A stretch of 64,000 bases of DNA from Arenibacter echinorum (lineage in GTDB: Bacteria; Bacteroidota; Bacteroidia; Flavobacteriales; Flavobacteriaceae), in NCBI RefSeq assembly GCF_003259375.1, contig NZ_QLLN01000002.1, forward strand, positions 310,001 through 374,000. The letters are read 5' to 3'. A program made the translations under genes and the position numbers. Below are positions 16,762-25,426 of this stretch, one piece after another. Within the stretch, counting starts at the first letter, position 1; each line of letters starts with the position of its first letter. The notes below the pieces were generated by a model. The model was not told where the DNA came from. It ran no database searches and was given only the letters and a program-made list of their open reading frames with translations.

Positions 16762-17532
16762 CTACTTATTTTTGAATTTTTCCAATGCTTGCTTAGTTTC
16801 TTCAGAAATTGCCAAACGTCCGGTTATTTCCGCCCGGTTGGTCAATAAGGTATCCCAATGCCCAGTCCCTTCCCAAAGCACTTTTTTCCATTCCTCCATA
16901 GCCTCAGGATTATACTTGGCCAATTTTTCCGTGAAAATTTCCAATTCCTTATCCATTTCGTCATGTTTATCAAAGACCTTGGAAAACAGCCCCTTTTCCT
17001 GTGCCCAATAGGCATTTTTCCATTCATTCGGGGAAAGCGACAGTTCCGAAAGGGCGGCAACACCAATTTTTCGCTGTACCACCGGCGCAATCACCAAGGG
17101 TGCGATGCCTATGGTTAGTTCGGACAAGCGTATGGAAGCTGCCTCTACGGCAAATACATAATCGCAGGCAGCTATAATTCCTACCCCTCCGCCAACGGCC
17201 TTACCTTGCACCCTGCCCACGATAAGCTTTTTGCAGGTCCGCATTGCATTGATAAGATGGGCAAACCCACTGAAAAATATTTTCCCCTTGGACAAGTTGT
17301 CCACTTCCAAAAGTTCATCAAAGGAGGCCCCCGCACAGAACGCCCTATCCCCTTCAGATTTTAATAGAATTACAGATACCTCTTCCTTATTGGATAATTC
17401 CCCCAATGTCTTGGTGAGCCTTTCCAATAGTTCCGATACAAATGAATTGCTGGCTGGATGTCCAAATTCTACTGTGGCCACACCATTGATGATGTTGGTA
17501 TATAAACTTCCGTTAGATCGGCTAGTGCCCAT
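16762..17532 (-). CDS. Enoyl-CoA hydratase/isomerase family protein
   Basis: 256 residues, crotonase fold. Oxyanion-hole segments are visible in DRAFCAGASFDEL and VQGKAVGGGVGIIAACDYVFA. Hydration or isomerisation of an acyl-CoA is expected; the exact substrate is not evident. The second half (SPNEWKNAYWAQEKGLF) matches flavobacterial methylglutaconyl- or short-chain-type members, but specific assignment is not safe. It is co-transcribed with the DUF4199 gene. Confidence 0.85.
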   Translation of the reverse strand: MGTSRSNGSLYTNIINGVATVEFGHPASNSFVSELLERLTKTLGELSNKEEVSVILLKSEGDRAFCAGASFDELLEVDNLSKGKIFFSGFAHLINAMRTCKKLIVGRVQGKAVGGGVGIIAACDYVFAVEAASIRLSELTIGIAPLVIAPVVQRKIGVAALSELSLSPNEWKNAYWAQEKGLFSKVFDKHDEMDKELEIFTEKLAKYNPEAMEEWKKVLWEGTGHWDTLLTNRAEITGRLAISEETKQALEKFKNK

Positions 17533-17615
17533 ATTATTATGGTTAGTGGTATTCTAATTAAATTTTCCTCCTACTCTGAATTTTTTACTAAAAACCAAAG
17601 TGCGGTATTTCAAAT

Positions 17616-18950
17616 TTAAACGTTTTGAAGTAGCGGACGAAACTTTCGCCTAAATTTCCATACCAAAGCCCCACCCCTAATAAACATCCAAAGCGTAAAG
17701 GCTACCCATATTCCATAGAGGCCCCAACCTAGGTATTTGCCCAGGAAAAGCATAGGAATAAAGCCAAAGAAAGTGGCCACCAACAATACATTCCTAAGGT
17801 ATTTCATCTCCCCTAAACCTTTAAAAAGTCCGTCGAAAACAAATGCCACCATATTCATTGGAATCCCAAGTATAAGGATAAAAAATATGGAATAGAAGGC
17901 TTGCAAAACCGTTATGTCATTGGAAAATATACGGCCTATAGGCTTGTAAAACAGGAAGCCCGCTGCAGCAAGTATCAAACTTATCACAAAACCATAGAGC
18001 ATTATTTTTTTCGCCAATTCCCAAAGTCCGTCGTAATTCTTGGCCCCCAATAGTTTACCTCCCATAATATTCCCCGCGGCACCATAGCCATCAATAAAAA
18101 AGGCAGAAAAAAGCCAAAGATTAATAGCAATGGTATGTGCCCCAATATACTTATCCCCTAGTGCAGTTGCCTCCCTAACGGCCAAAATTAAGGCAATGTT
18201 CAAGGCCAGCGCCCTTACAAAAAGGTTTAGGCTCATAACCACCAACCTACCCAATTCCGGGTGTAGGGGGAATTTAAGTCTAAGGCTGATATTTGTTTTG
18301 GTAATCAGCAGTACAAATGCCATTACAGCCATAATACCTTGGGCAATTAAACTGGCCCAAGCCGCCCCCTCCAAATACATTGGGGAAATAATCCCTTCCA
18401 CTCCATATACCAAAATAAAATCCAAAATTATATTCAAAACAGCTCCGGTTATGGCAATCAACATAGGATAAAAGGTATTCTGCAAACCTCTAAAAATTCC
18501 CATAACGGCAAATACAAATAAGGTCAGGGGAAAACCCCATACCCGTATGGAATAGTAAGAAATACAGAGTTCCAGAATTTTGCCGGAAGCGTTTAGCAAA
18601 ACAAAAATTTCCTCCACTACAAAAACAGTGGAAAGGAGAATCACAATACTCAACAAAATATTTAGGAAAATAGCTTGTGCCGGGAGCGTTTGAACCCTTT
18701 CCAACTTCCCCGCACCCAAGTATTGCGAAATAATAGCCGAGATGGCGCTCCGTGTCTGTCCCAATATCCAAATCAACATGGACAAAAACGAACCCACTAT
18801 TCCTGCGGCTGCCAAGGACTCCATGCCATCATGGGGAATATTGCCCACTATGGCCGTATCGGTTATGGATAGGATTGGTTCTGCTATGCCTGCAATAGTG
18901 GCGGGAATGGCAAGATTATTAATGGTTTTAAAATTAATTGGGTTCTTCAA
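17616..18950 (-). CDS. MATE family efflux transporter
   Basis: 444 residues, about 12 membrane helices in two pseudo-repeats. The N-terminal ATIAGIAEPILSITDTAIVG is the typical DinF/NorM-type first helix, and the length is that of the family. It exports cationic drugs or metabolites in exchange for Na+ or H+. It lies 11 nt after the GNAT gene on the same strand, so both probably share a transcript. Confidence 0.9.
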   Translation of the reverse strand: MKNPINFKTINNLAIPATIAGIAEPILSITDTAIVGNIPHDGMESLAAAGIVGSFLSMLIWILGQTRSAISAIISQYLGAGKLERVQTLPAQAIFLNILLSIVILLSTVFVVEEIFVLLNASGKILELCISYYSIRVWGFPLTLFVFAVMGIFRGLQNTFYPMLIAITGAVLNIILDFILVYGVEGIISPMYLEGAAWASLIAQGIMAVMAFVLLITKTNISLRLKFPLHPELGRLVVMSLNLFVRALALNIALILAVREATALGDKYIGAHTIAINLWLFSAFFIDGYGAAGNIMGGKLLGAKNYDGLWELAKKIMLYGFVISLILAAAGFLFYKPIGRIFSNDITVLQAFYSIFFILILGIPMNMVAFVFDGLFKGLGEMKYLRNVLLVATFFGFIPMLFLGKYLGWGLYGIWVAFTLWMFIRGGALVWKFRRKFRPLLQNV

Positions 18951-18961
18951 AAAAGAATATT

Positions 18962-19462
18962 TTATAAAATTAGTTCATAACAATGAAAGGGAAATTCACT
19001 TTGCTTAGGAAAATAGATATCCCCAACTGCTTGGTAACCGCGTACCTGATAAAAATTATTATTGCGGCCATTTTTACTGAAAGTATCAAGCCTTACGGAA
19101 ATAAAGCCGCTTTTACGGGCATAATCCTCTGCAAAATCCATTAAATCCTGGGCATAGCCCTTCTTTTGTTCTTTAGGATGTACTGCCAAGCGGTGAATGT
19201 AAATATTGTTTTTATTGGGCGTTAACCAGTTAATGGGAATATACTCCCCATCCATAAGGGTGGATACTACGATTGTTCCAATTATTTCATCATTTTTCTC
19301 CAAAACATAAAGTTCCTTACGGGCTATATCCTTTTCAAAGGCTTCTTTTGAAGGATAATACTCGTTCCACTGATAAATGCCCTGGTCTATCATGTTTTTA
19401 GCGCAGGCCTGAGTAATATTAAGAATATTCGGAATTTCCAATATCTTTGCCAATCGAATCAT
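18962..19462 (-). CDS. GNAT family N-acetyltransferase
   Basis: 166 residues. The acetyl-CoA pyrophosphate loop appears in LAVHPKEQKKGYAQDLMDFAEDYA (Q-x2-G-x-A pattern), followed by the typical FISVRLDTFSKN strand and a final NFYQVRGYQAVG motif. The acceptor substrate is unknown. It is divergent from the UspA gene and directly upstream of the MATE gene. Confidence 0.88.
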   Translation of the reverse strand: MIRLAKILEIPNILNITQACAKNMIDQGIYQWNEYYPSKEAFEKDIARKELYVLEKNDEIIGTIVVSTLMDGEYIPINWLTPNKNNIYIHRLAVHPKEQKKGYAQDLMDFAEDYARKSGFISVRLDTFSKNGRNNNFYQVRGYQAVGDIYFPKQSEFPFHCYELIL

Positions 19463-19618
19463 GGACGGTTGAATTTAATTTGTAAATTTATGCTATTCAT
19501 GAATAATCCTATCAAAGAAAGGGAAGAACCCTTTAGTTGGTAATAACCAAGATGTTTAACTGCGCCATGTCTGACCAACAAACAAGTATAGGCGTTAAAA
19601 ACAATTAATACTGAACCG

Positions 19619-20416
19619 ATGAAAAATATCCTTGTTCCTATTGGAACCTCTGAAAATGCCCATGAAACATTACAATATGCGGTTGATTTTGCAACCGAAT
19701 TTGACTCCAACATTTATGTAATGGAAGTATTTAGCGTTAGTTCCAGTGCCAGCAGTTTGGCCAATATCAAGGAAAAACTGGACGATCTTACCAAAGAACA
19801 CATCAAAGGCGTCCTTGAAAAGGTAAATGCAAGAAATATCAACATTAAGATTGCCACTTATAACGGCGACATAGTAGACGGACTAAAGGATATCGATAAG
19901 GAGCTCGGAATTGATCTAATTATTTTGGCACCAAGAAGTAACGACATACAAGAGGAATATTACCTTGGGAATACTTCAGGGAAAATTGTAAAACAAACCG
20001 ATATTCCTACCCTTATTGTACCAAAAGGGACCATTTTTAAACCGTTTAAAACAATTTTGACGGCCTTTAAATCTGGGGTATTAAAGCAGAAGAGTATTTT
20101 ATATCCCTTGGTTGAAATCAAGAAAAAATTCGATTCCAAGGTTAGTCTATTATTTGTAAAAACTCCAGGCTACACCAAGGAAGATCTTAAGATAAACATG
20201 TCCTTAATGGGCCTAGGTTCTGAACTTACCCAATCTGAAAACCCAACTACCTATTTGGGAGTCTTACAGCATTTTGAGGCCAAACATCCGGACTTATTAT
20301 GTGTTTTTAGGAGAAAAAGAGGATTCTTTAAAAAACTATGGGAAAGGAACACCATTCTTAAATCGGAATTTTATGCCCCGGTACCTGTTTTGGTCCTAAG
20401 TGTAAAGAAAGACTAA
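19619..20416 (+). CDS. Universal stress protein (tandem UspA)
   Basis: 265 residues. An N-terminal UspA domain (about 1-140) starts MKNILVPIGTSENAHETL and ends TSGKIVKQTDIPTLIVPKG, which contains part of the ATP loop. The second half (about 145-265) is a degenerate UspA domain. Cytoplasmic stress-response protein. Unlike the UspA gene at 52.9 kb, its upstream region has no TGA-N6-TCA operator. The next element is the tRNA gene. Confidence 0.87.
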   Translation: MKNILVPIGTSENAHETLQYAVDFATEFDSNIYVMEVFSVSSSASSLANIKEKLDDLTKEHIKGVLEKVNARNINIKIATYNGDIVDGLKDIDKELGIDLIILAPRSNDIQEEYYLGNTSGKIVKQTDIPTLIVPKGTIFKPFKTILTAFKSGVLKQKSILYPLVEIKKKFDSKVSLLFVKTPGYTKEDLKINMSLMGLGSELTQSENPTTYLGVLQHFEAKHPDLLCVFRRKRGFFKKLWERNTILKSEFYAPVPVLVLSVKKD

Positions 20417-20485
20417 TAAATTTGGAATTAGCTGTAATTGTACTTTGATTATGTTAGAAAAAGTATTTTCTTTGCGGCAGCCAAA

Positions 20486-20563
<78 letters not shown>

Positions 20564-20601
20564 GATCAAACGCAATTGGGTATTGCGTTATAAAACCAAA
20601 G

Positions 20602-20631
20602 AAAGCCACACAAATAAATTTGTGTGGCTTT
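20602..20631 (+). terminator. Terminator of tRNA-Ala
   Basis: Perfect 13-bp stem AAAGCCACACAAA / TTTGTGTGGCTTT with a TAAA loop, followed by a GTGTTTT tail, 40 nt after the tRNA. Confidence 0.85.
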
Positions 20632-20671
20632 TGTGTTTTAGAAGGCCAAGGTCACAGATATTACCAATTGC

Positions 20672-20693
20672 ACCTGCCTTCGGGCAGGCAGGT
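20672..20693. repeat. GC-rich hairpin, REP-like
   Basis: CCTGCC-TTCG-GGCAGG stem-loop followed by CAGG, much more GC-rich than its surroundings. Such hairpins occur as dispersed intergenic elements in Flavobacteriaceae. The remaining intergenic sequence up to 20869 shows no gene. Confidence 0.5.
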
Positions 20694-20869
20694 TTGCAGG
20701 AAGGGATTTGGTCTGGTGCAATGTGGTTACACAAAACTTAGATGAGCTTACCCTGTATTTGGTTGATTTCAAATAACCTATTTTTATAATTCTTCACTCT
20801 TTAAAACTTATTTCTATTACGAAGAGTATTATGTGTCTAGATAAATTAGCCCAAAATTTTTGGAAACAC

Positions 20870-23293
20870 TTACATTCGATTGCGCTCCTCTTGAGATCCC
20901 GTTTCCCGATTCCTTTTTTCCTCTACTTTTTTATTTCCAAAGGGAAAAGAATAAGTTAGCTGAAATACCCTTTCTGACCAATCATTATCGCCATAGGTTT
21001 TTATGCCCAATTCGGGCTGATTATATTCCCATTCGATGATGCCGCTAGTGGCAGTGATATCCTGTACACTAAACGTAAGCGAACTTTCGTTCCTGAATTT
21101 TTTACTGATTCCCACGTTTACGTAATGTTGCAAGTACTGCTCTTGGTCTCCAGATATGTAAGGACTCATATACCTGCCATCGATGTTGGCGGTCCATGAA
21201 TTACCCAATTCAAAAACGTTGGCCAACTGGGCCGTAACAGTAAATAAACCTTTTTCAAAAGGTAGGGGCCGGTTAGAGGCATCTTTTACCTTTTTGTAAG
21301 AACCGTCCAAATTCCAGTTCATTTTCCACCTCTGAGTGATTTTTATCGGGAAGCTCATATTTAGCAGGAATCCGTCCATTTTATCAAAATTGATGGGGAT
21401 ACTCGTCTGCAGATTCTTTTCCTTATCAACTGTGTTGTAAAATGCGATGGCACCTTTGGCCCTGTTTATCTCCATCGAGATCAAAAAAGAGCCTTGATTA
21501 TAAGCCAACCTGACGGCATTGGTAAATGATGGCCTTATTCGCGTATTTGAACTGGCGAACAGGGACGGGTCTATTAAAACGTAGTAACCTGCCAAACTAA
21601 AAAAAGACGGCCTTTCAATACGTCGGTTAAAGGATAAAGTCAGCGACTTGGTCGAATCAATAGCGTAGCTGGTCCTGACGACCGGAAAAATATTATTGTA
21701 AGTAACGCTAAAGTCGTTCTCTCCAACGGTATCGTCAAGTTCATAATTATAATGCTCCAGTCTAAGGCCCAAATTACTTTCCCATTTCCCGTTCCATTGT
21801 TTATGAACCGAGGCATAGGCTGCCAAAACCTTTTCTGCAATGTCATCGTTCATTGTGAATGCTTCGTCTACTTCCCAAATACCGGATGTTCTGTTCCGAA
21901 TCTGTGATTGGGTATTGGAGTTATTAAAAGTGCCTTTGAGACCTGTTTCCCATTTGTTGCCCGCTTCGGTCTCCCATTCAAAATCGGCCTTTGCCGTTTT
22001 AATTTCAAATTGTGATTCACGATCAACAGCTGTTTTATCAATGGCTTCCCCCGGATCTAGATTAGAAAGTTCGGAAGAATTTTGCACATCCAGTGTTACC
22101 CTATCCACATCGATATTTAAAGAAGCATTAGCCCCTATTTTTCGAAAATAGTTTAGATTTATAAAGGTGTTACTGTTAGGATTGTCAACATCAAGGAGGA
22201 ATTCTGAATTGGTATTGGGCACCGAATTTATTGAACCACTTGACCTACTAGTATAATCATGGCCCAGTTCGTTATTTTTGGAATACCCAAAAAGACCCCC
22301 TACAGTGTTGTTTTTATCAATTTCAAAATCGGCCCCCAATGTAAAACCCAATGAATTGCTGGTAGGGTTTTCAAATTTCAACTTGTTCTCGTAATAGTAA
22401 TAATCGCCCTCATTTTCATATTCCCTAAAATGATTTATCAATAACTGGGGAGATCTGCTATGAAAGCCAGTGGCATTGCCATAAATGTTCAAACGGTTAT
22501 TGCGATAATTAAAGTCGGTACTGCCGTTGAATTTTTCCCTTTGCCCAATACCAGCGGTAAAACTAGCGTTGCCGTTAAACCCATAAAGATTGTTTTCCTT
22601 CATGACAATATGGATAATACCGGCGGCATTATCGGCATCATATTTGGCCGATGGTTGATGTATGAGTTCTATACGATCAATGCTTTCTGCCCGCATTCCC
22701 TTTAATTGCTGTATCAAGTTACCCTTGGGTACGCGCGATACCCTATCGTTTATCATAATCAGCACCTCGCCCTTATTGTTTAGACTAATGCTGTTCGAAT
22801 TCTCCTGTACCATTACCCCAGGTGCCTTTTGAAGAACCTGCAGGGCATTATTACCACTAAAAGTAGGTAAGGACCCCACATTCAATATCAACCTATCGCT
22901 CATTTGCTGGAATAAGGCCTTACGCCCAACCACCTGAACGCCTTGTAACTGTTGGCTCATAGGTGATAATTGGATATTCCCCGTAGAATGCTCTTTTAAA
23001 TCGGTAAGTGCTATAGATCTGAAGTACGGCTCGTATCCCAAAAGTGAAATATTGAGTATATAATTGCCCATTGATATTCCCTCCACAACAAACCCTCCAT
23101 TGGTATTGGTGGTTACGCCCTTCACCAAAACAGAATCCTGTTGTTGTAATATAAGTACATGTGCGAAAGGCATTGCCTCTTTATTTTCATCATAAACATT
23201 GCCGGTCAGCGAAGCGTTCTGTGCAAATACGGCTTGTCCGGATCCCATAAGCACCAAAGCCACCACTAAACCATAATAATTGAGTTGACGCAT
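20870..23293 (-). CDS. Outer-membrane beta-barrel family protein (TonB-receptor-like)
   Basis: 807 residues. A signal peptide ends at VFAQ25. A carboxypeptidase-regulatory-like beta sandwich follows (NASLTGNVYDENKEAMPFAHV), then a plug-like domain (about 120-225, LQVLQKAPGVMVQ) and a large barrel. The domain order fits the OMP_b-brl_3 family, relatives of TonB-dependent receptors that often lack a clear TonB box. The extreme C-terminus is hydrophilic (RNRETGSQEERNRM), unlike the aromatic end of most barrels. The ligand is unknown. It lies alone with a GC-rich hairpin upstream. Confidence 0.85.
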   Translation of the reverse strand: MRQLNYYGLVVALVLMGSGQAVFAQNASLTGNVYDENKEAMPFAHVLILQQQDSVLVKGVTTNTNGGFVVEGISMGNYILNISLLGYEPYFRSIALTDLKEHSTGNIQLSPMSQQLQGVQVVGRKALFQQMSDRLILNVGSLPTFSGNNALQVLQKAPGVMVQENSNSISLNNKGEVLIMINDRVSRVPKGNLIQQLKGMRAESIDRIELIHQPSAKYDADNAAGIIHIVMKENNLYGFNGNASFTAGIGQREKFNGSTDFNYRNNRLNIYGNATGFHSRSPQLLINHFREYENEGDYYYYENKLKFENPTSNSLGFTLGADFEIDKNNTVGGLFGYSKNNELGHDYTSRSSGSINSVPNTNSEFLLDVDNPNSNTFINLNYFRKIGANASLNIDVDRVTLDVQNSSELSNLDPGEAIDKTAVDRESQFEIKTAKADFEWETEAGNKWETGLKGTFNNSNTQSQIRNRTSGIWEVDEAFTMNDDIAEKVLAAYASVHKQWNGKWESNLGLRLEHYNYELDDTVGENDFSVTYNNIFPVVRTSYAIDSTKSLTLSFNRRIERPSFFSLAGYYVLIDPSLFASSNTRIRPSFTNAVRLAYNQGSFLISMEINRAKGAIAFYNTVDKEKNLQTSIPINFDKMDGFLLNMSFPIKITQRWKMNWNLDGSYKKVKDASNRPLPFEKGLFTVTAQLANVFELGNSWTANIDGRYMSPYISGDQEQYLQHYVNVGISKKFRNESSLTFSVQDITATSGIIEWEYNQPELGIKTYGDNDWSERVFQLTYSFPFGNKKVEEKRNRETGSQEERNRM

Positions 23294-23357
23294 GTAGTAT
23301 TATTTTGATTATTTTCTATGGGGGAATTGCTTAGTATCCTAAAAGATCATAGTGATA

Positions 23358-23388
23358 GGTGGGGAAATGGAAACTTTAAATCCCCACC
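23358..23388. other. GC-rich hairpin upstream of the outer-membrane protein gene
   Basis: GGTGGGGA and TCCCCACC arms around 15 nt. No T-run on either strand. It could be a terminator remnant of the NTF2-like gene or a regulatory stem for the downstream gene. Confidence 0.35.
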
Positions 23389-23476
23389 GTTGTGAATAAA
23401 GGTTTGTACAGATAGTATATTAAAAGGAGGTTAATCTATTGCCTATATTTATTGTTATGGCGCGCTTTTAACCGTC

Positions 23477-23971
23477 TTATTTTGCCAAAGGTGAATGATG
23501 TTCGTGAACCATTTTCCATCCATTGTCCGTCCTGACGAACAACAATGTTATTTGGTCATTAACCACCACTAGTTCCTCTCCAAATTTTAAATGAAAATCC
23601 GAGTGAAAGGTTAAATTGGCAACATCGCCATAAACGGCAATTTGTAAATCTTTGGCATCGAACTTTACTACCTCGGACACAGCACCAAAAACAGTTCGTT
23701 CATGCGCCTCGTTTGCATCACCCCCATTTCTTGGTTCTCCATTTTTGAATTCCGTAAACTTTGGACTGTAGGCGTGAAAGGAAATTAGTTTATCCATATC
23801 ACCATCCTTAATACTTTGTGCAATTGCGCCAAAGGTCTCCATCACTTCTTGTTTCGCTTCCGGAAACTCGTCATTTATCAAATCGATCCTATTTACTTCA
23901 GCTTGTTGTGCATATCCTGAAATTAAAATTCCAAAAATCATAATCATTGTAAGTGTCATCTTAGTTTTCAT
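23477..23971 (-). CDS. Secreted NTF2-like protein
   Basis: 164 residues. The signal peptide MKTKMTLTMIMIFGILISGYAQ is followed by a SnoaL/NTF2-type cone fold (FGAIAQSIKDGDMDKLISFHAYSPKFTEF...GWKMVHEHHS). Such proteins bind small hydrophobic ligands or act as isomerases; no active-site assignment is possible here. It lies downstream of the methyltransferase gene (gap about 125 nt), with which it may be expressed. Confidence 0.8.
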   Translation of the reverse strand: MKTKMTLTMIMIFGILISGYAQQAEVNRIDLINDEFPEAKQEVMETFGAIAQSIKDGDMDKLISFHAYSPKFTEFKNGEPRNGGDANEAHERTVFGAVSEVVKFDAKDLQIAVYGDVANLTFHSDFHLKFGEELVVVNDQITLLFVRTDNGWKMVHEHHSPLAK

Positions 23972-24095
23972 AATCTTAAATTTATATAGTTAATAGTTTA
24001 CTTTTTATGTGTCCGATATTTGCCAATAAGGATTGTTTTATTCCTTCTCAGCATAAAATCAAAATGGTTGTATCTCCCAGCAAGAATAAAAAGAT

Positions 24096-25151
24096 CTAAG
24101 CTCTTGCCTCTAAAATCAAATTAAAAGGTGTTTCCGTAGCTCTTCTAAACCTAGTAAACCCAGCAGAGGTCGCAACTTCCCGCAAACGTTTTTCACCTGC
24201 CTGGGCACCTAGGGCAAGGCCTACCTCCTGATTTAGGGAACACGGTGTGCAAAGTGTTGTAGAAAATGCATAAAATGCCCTCCCGACCGGGTTTAGGTTT
24301 TCCTCCAAAGAATCATTTGCAAAAGGTTCCACGATCATACAGGTACCGTCGGGCTTTAAGGCTTTTTTTACGTGGGCACAGGCCCCAACGGGATCGCCCA
24401 TATCATGCAGGCAATCGAAGAAAGCGATAAAGTCGTAATCGCTTCCTGGGAAATCTTTGGCCAATGCAACTTCAAAAGAAATATTGTCCAAACCTGCGGC
24501 GGCTGCACTTTCCCTAGCATGTTCTATAGATTTAGCATGATAATCATATCCAATAAAAGTGGATTTAGGATAAGCCTTGGCCATAATAATAGTAGACGCA
24601 GCATGGCCACAGCCAATATCCGCCACTTTTGCCCCATTCTTTAATTTAGCATCTACACCGTCCAAAGATGGAATCCAGTGGTTAACCAAATTATTTTCAT
24701 AGGAAGGGCTGAAGAATTTTTCGGTACCGCAGAACAAACAAGTGCTGTGATCGCCCCAAGCGACCCCTTCCCCCGATTTAAAGGCTTTTTCCATCTTGGG
24801 TGCATCGTTGTAGACCGATGTAATTGCATAGAATGCTCCGGTCATAAATACAGGACTTTCCGCATCGCCGAAAACAGCTGCCTGTTCTGGGGTCATTGAA
24901 AAGCTATTGGTTGTGGCGTCATAACTTACATAACCCGATGCCGCCTGGGCCGATAGCCATTCACGGACATATCTTTCCGCAGTATTTGTTTCATCGGCCA
25001 ACTCGGTCGAATTCATTGGCCCGGATACGGCCAAAGATTTGAAAAGTCCCAATTTATCCCCCAATAAGATCAAGGGTCCATTGGCTGCAGCTCCCATTTC
25101 GGTAACTACTTTTCCCAGTAACTCGTTTAATTTTGCTTCATTTAATTCCAT
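24096..25151 (-). CDS. Class I SAM-dependent methyltransferase with N-terminal winged helix
   Basis: 351 residues from MELNEAKLNELLG; an earlier ATG at 25190 would add 13 unusual residues. Residues about 15-90 form a winged-helix domain like those of Rv2258c-type methyltransferases (LGLFKSLAVSGPMNSTELADETNTAERYVREWL). The SAM-binding motif I is VADIGCGHAAST near residue 180, followed by a motif with PEGTCMIVEP-like geometry (PDGTCMIVEPFAN). The substrate is probably a small molecule. A membrane AraC regulator is encoded next to it and could control it. Confidence 0.85.
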   Translation of the reverse strand: MELNEAKLNELLGKVVTEMGAAANGPLILLGDKLGLFKSLAVSGPMNSTELADETNTAERYVREWLSAQAASGYVSYDATTNSFSMTPEQAAVFGDAESPVFMTGAFYAITSVYNDAPKMEKAFKSGEGVAWGDHSTCLFCGTEKFFSPSYENNLVNHWIPSLDGVDAKLKNGAKVADIGCGHAASTIIMAKAYPKSTFIGYDYHAKSIEHARESAAAAGLDNISFEVALAKDFPGSDYDFIAFFDCLHDMGDPVGACAHVKKALKPDGTCMIVEPFANDSLEENLNPVGRAFYAFSTTLCTPCSLNQEVGLALGAQAGEKRLREVATSAGFTRFRRATETPFNLILEARA

Positions 25152-25426
25152 GGTTCTAATTTTAAGTGAACAATTAATTTTAATTATCAAGGGGAACTAA
25201 AGTTTACTTTAAGGTCAAAAGGATTGTGCGGAAAGGGGGTTCATTATTTCTGCAAATGGTGGGAGAATTTCCGCTCTACAGCCTATGTATCCTATACCTC
25301 AAAATTGTTGTTGTCAAAGATGGAAATTAACATAAAGCACTGATTAACAGTTATGTTGCAAACTTGTTAAACTTTTGCACATGCCTTTAACTTATGGTGC
25401 AAGACCTTTAAATGATGTTGAAAAGC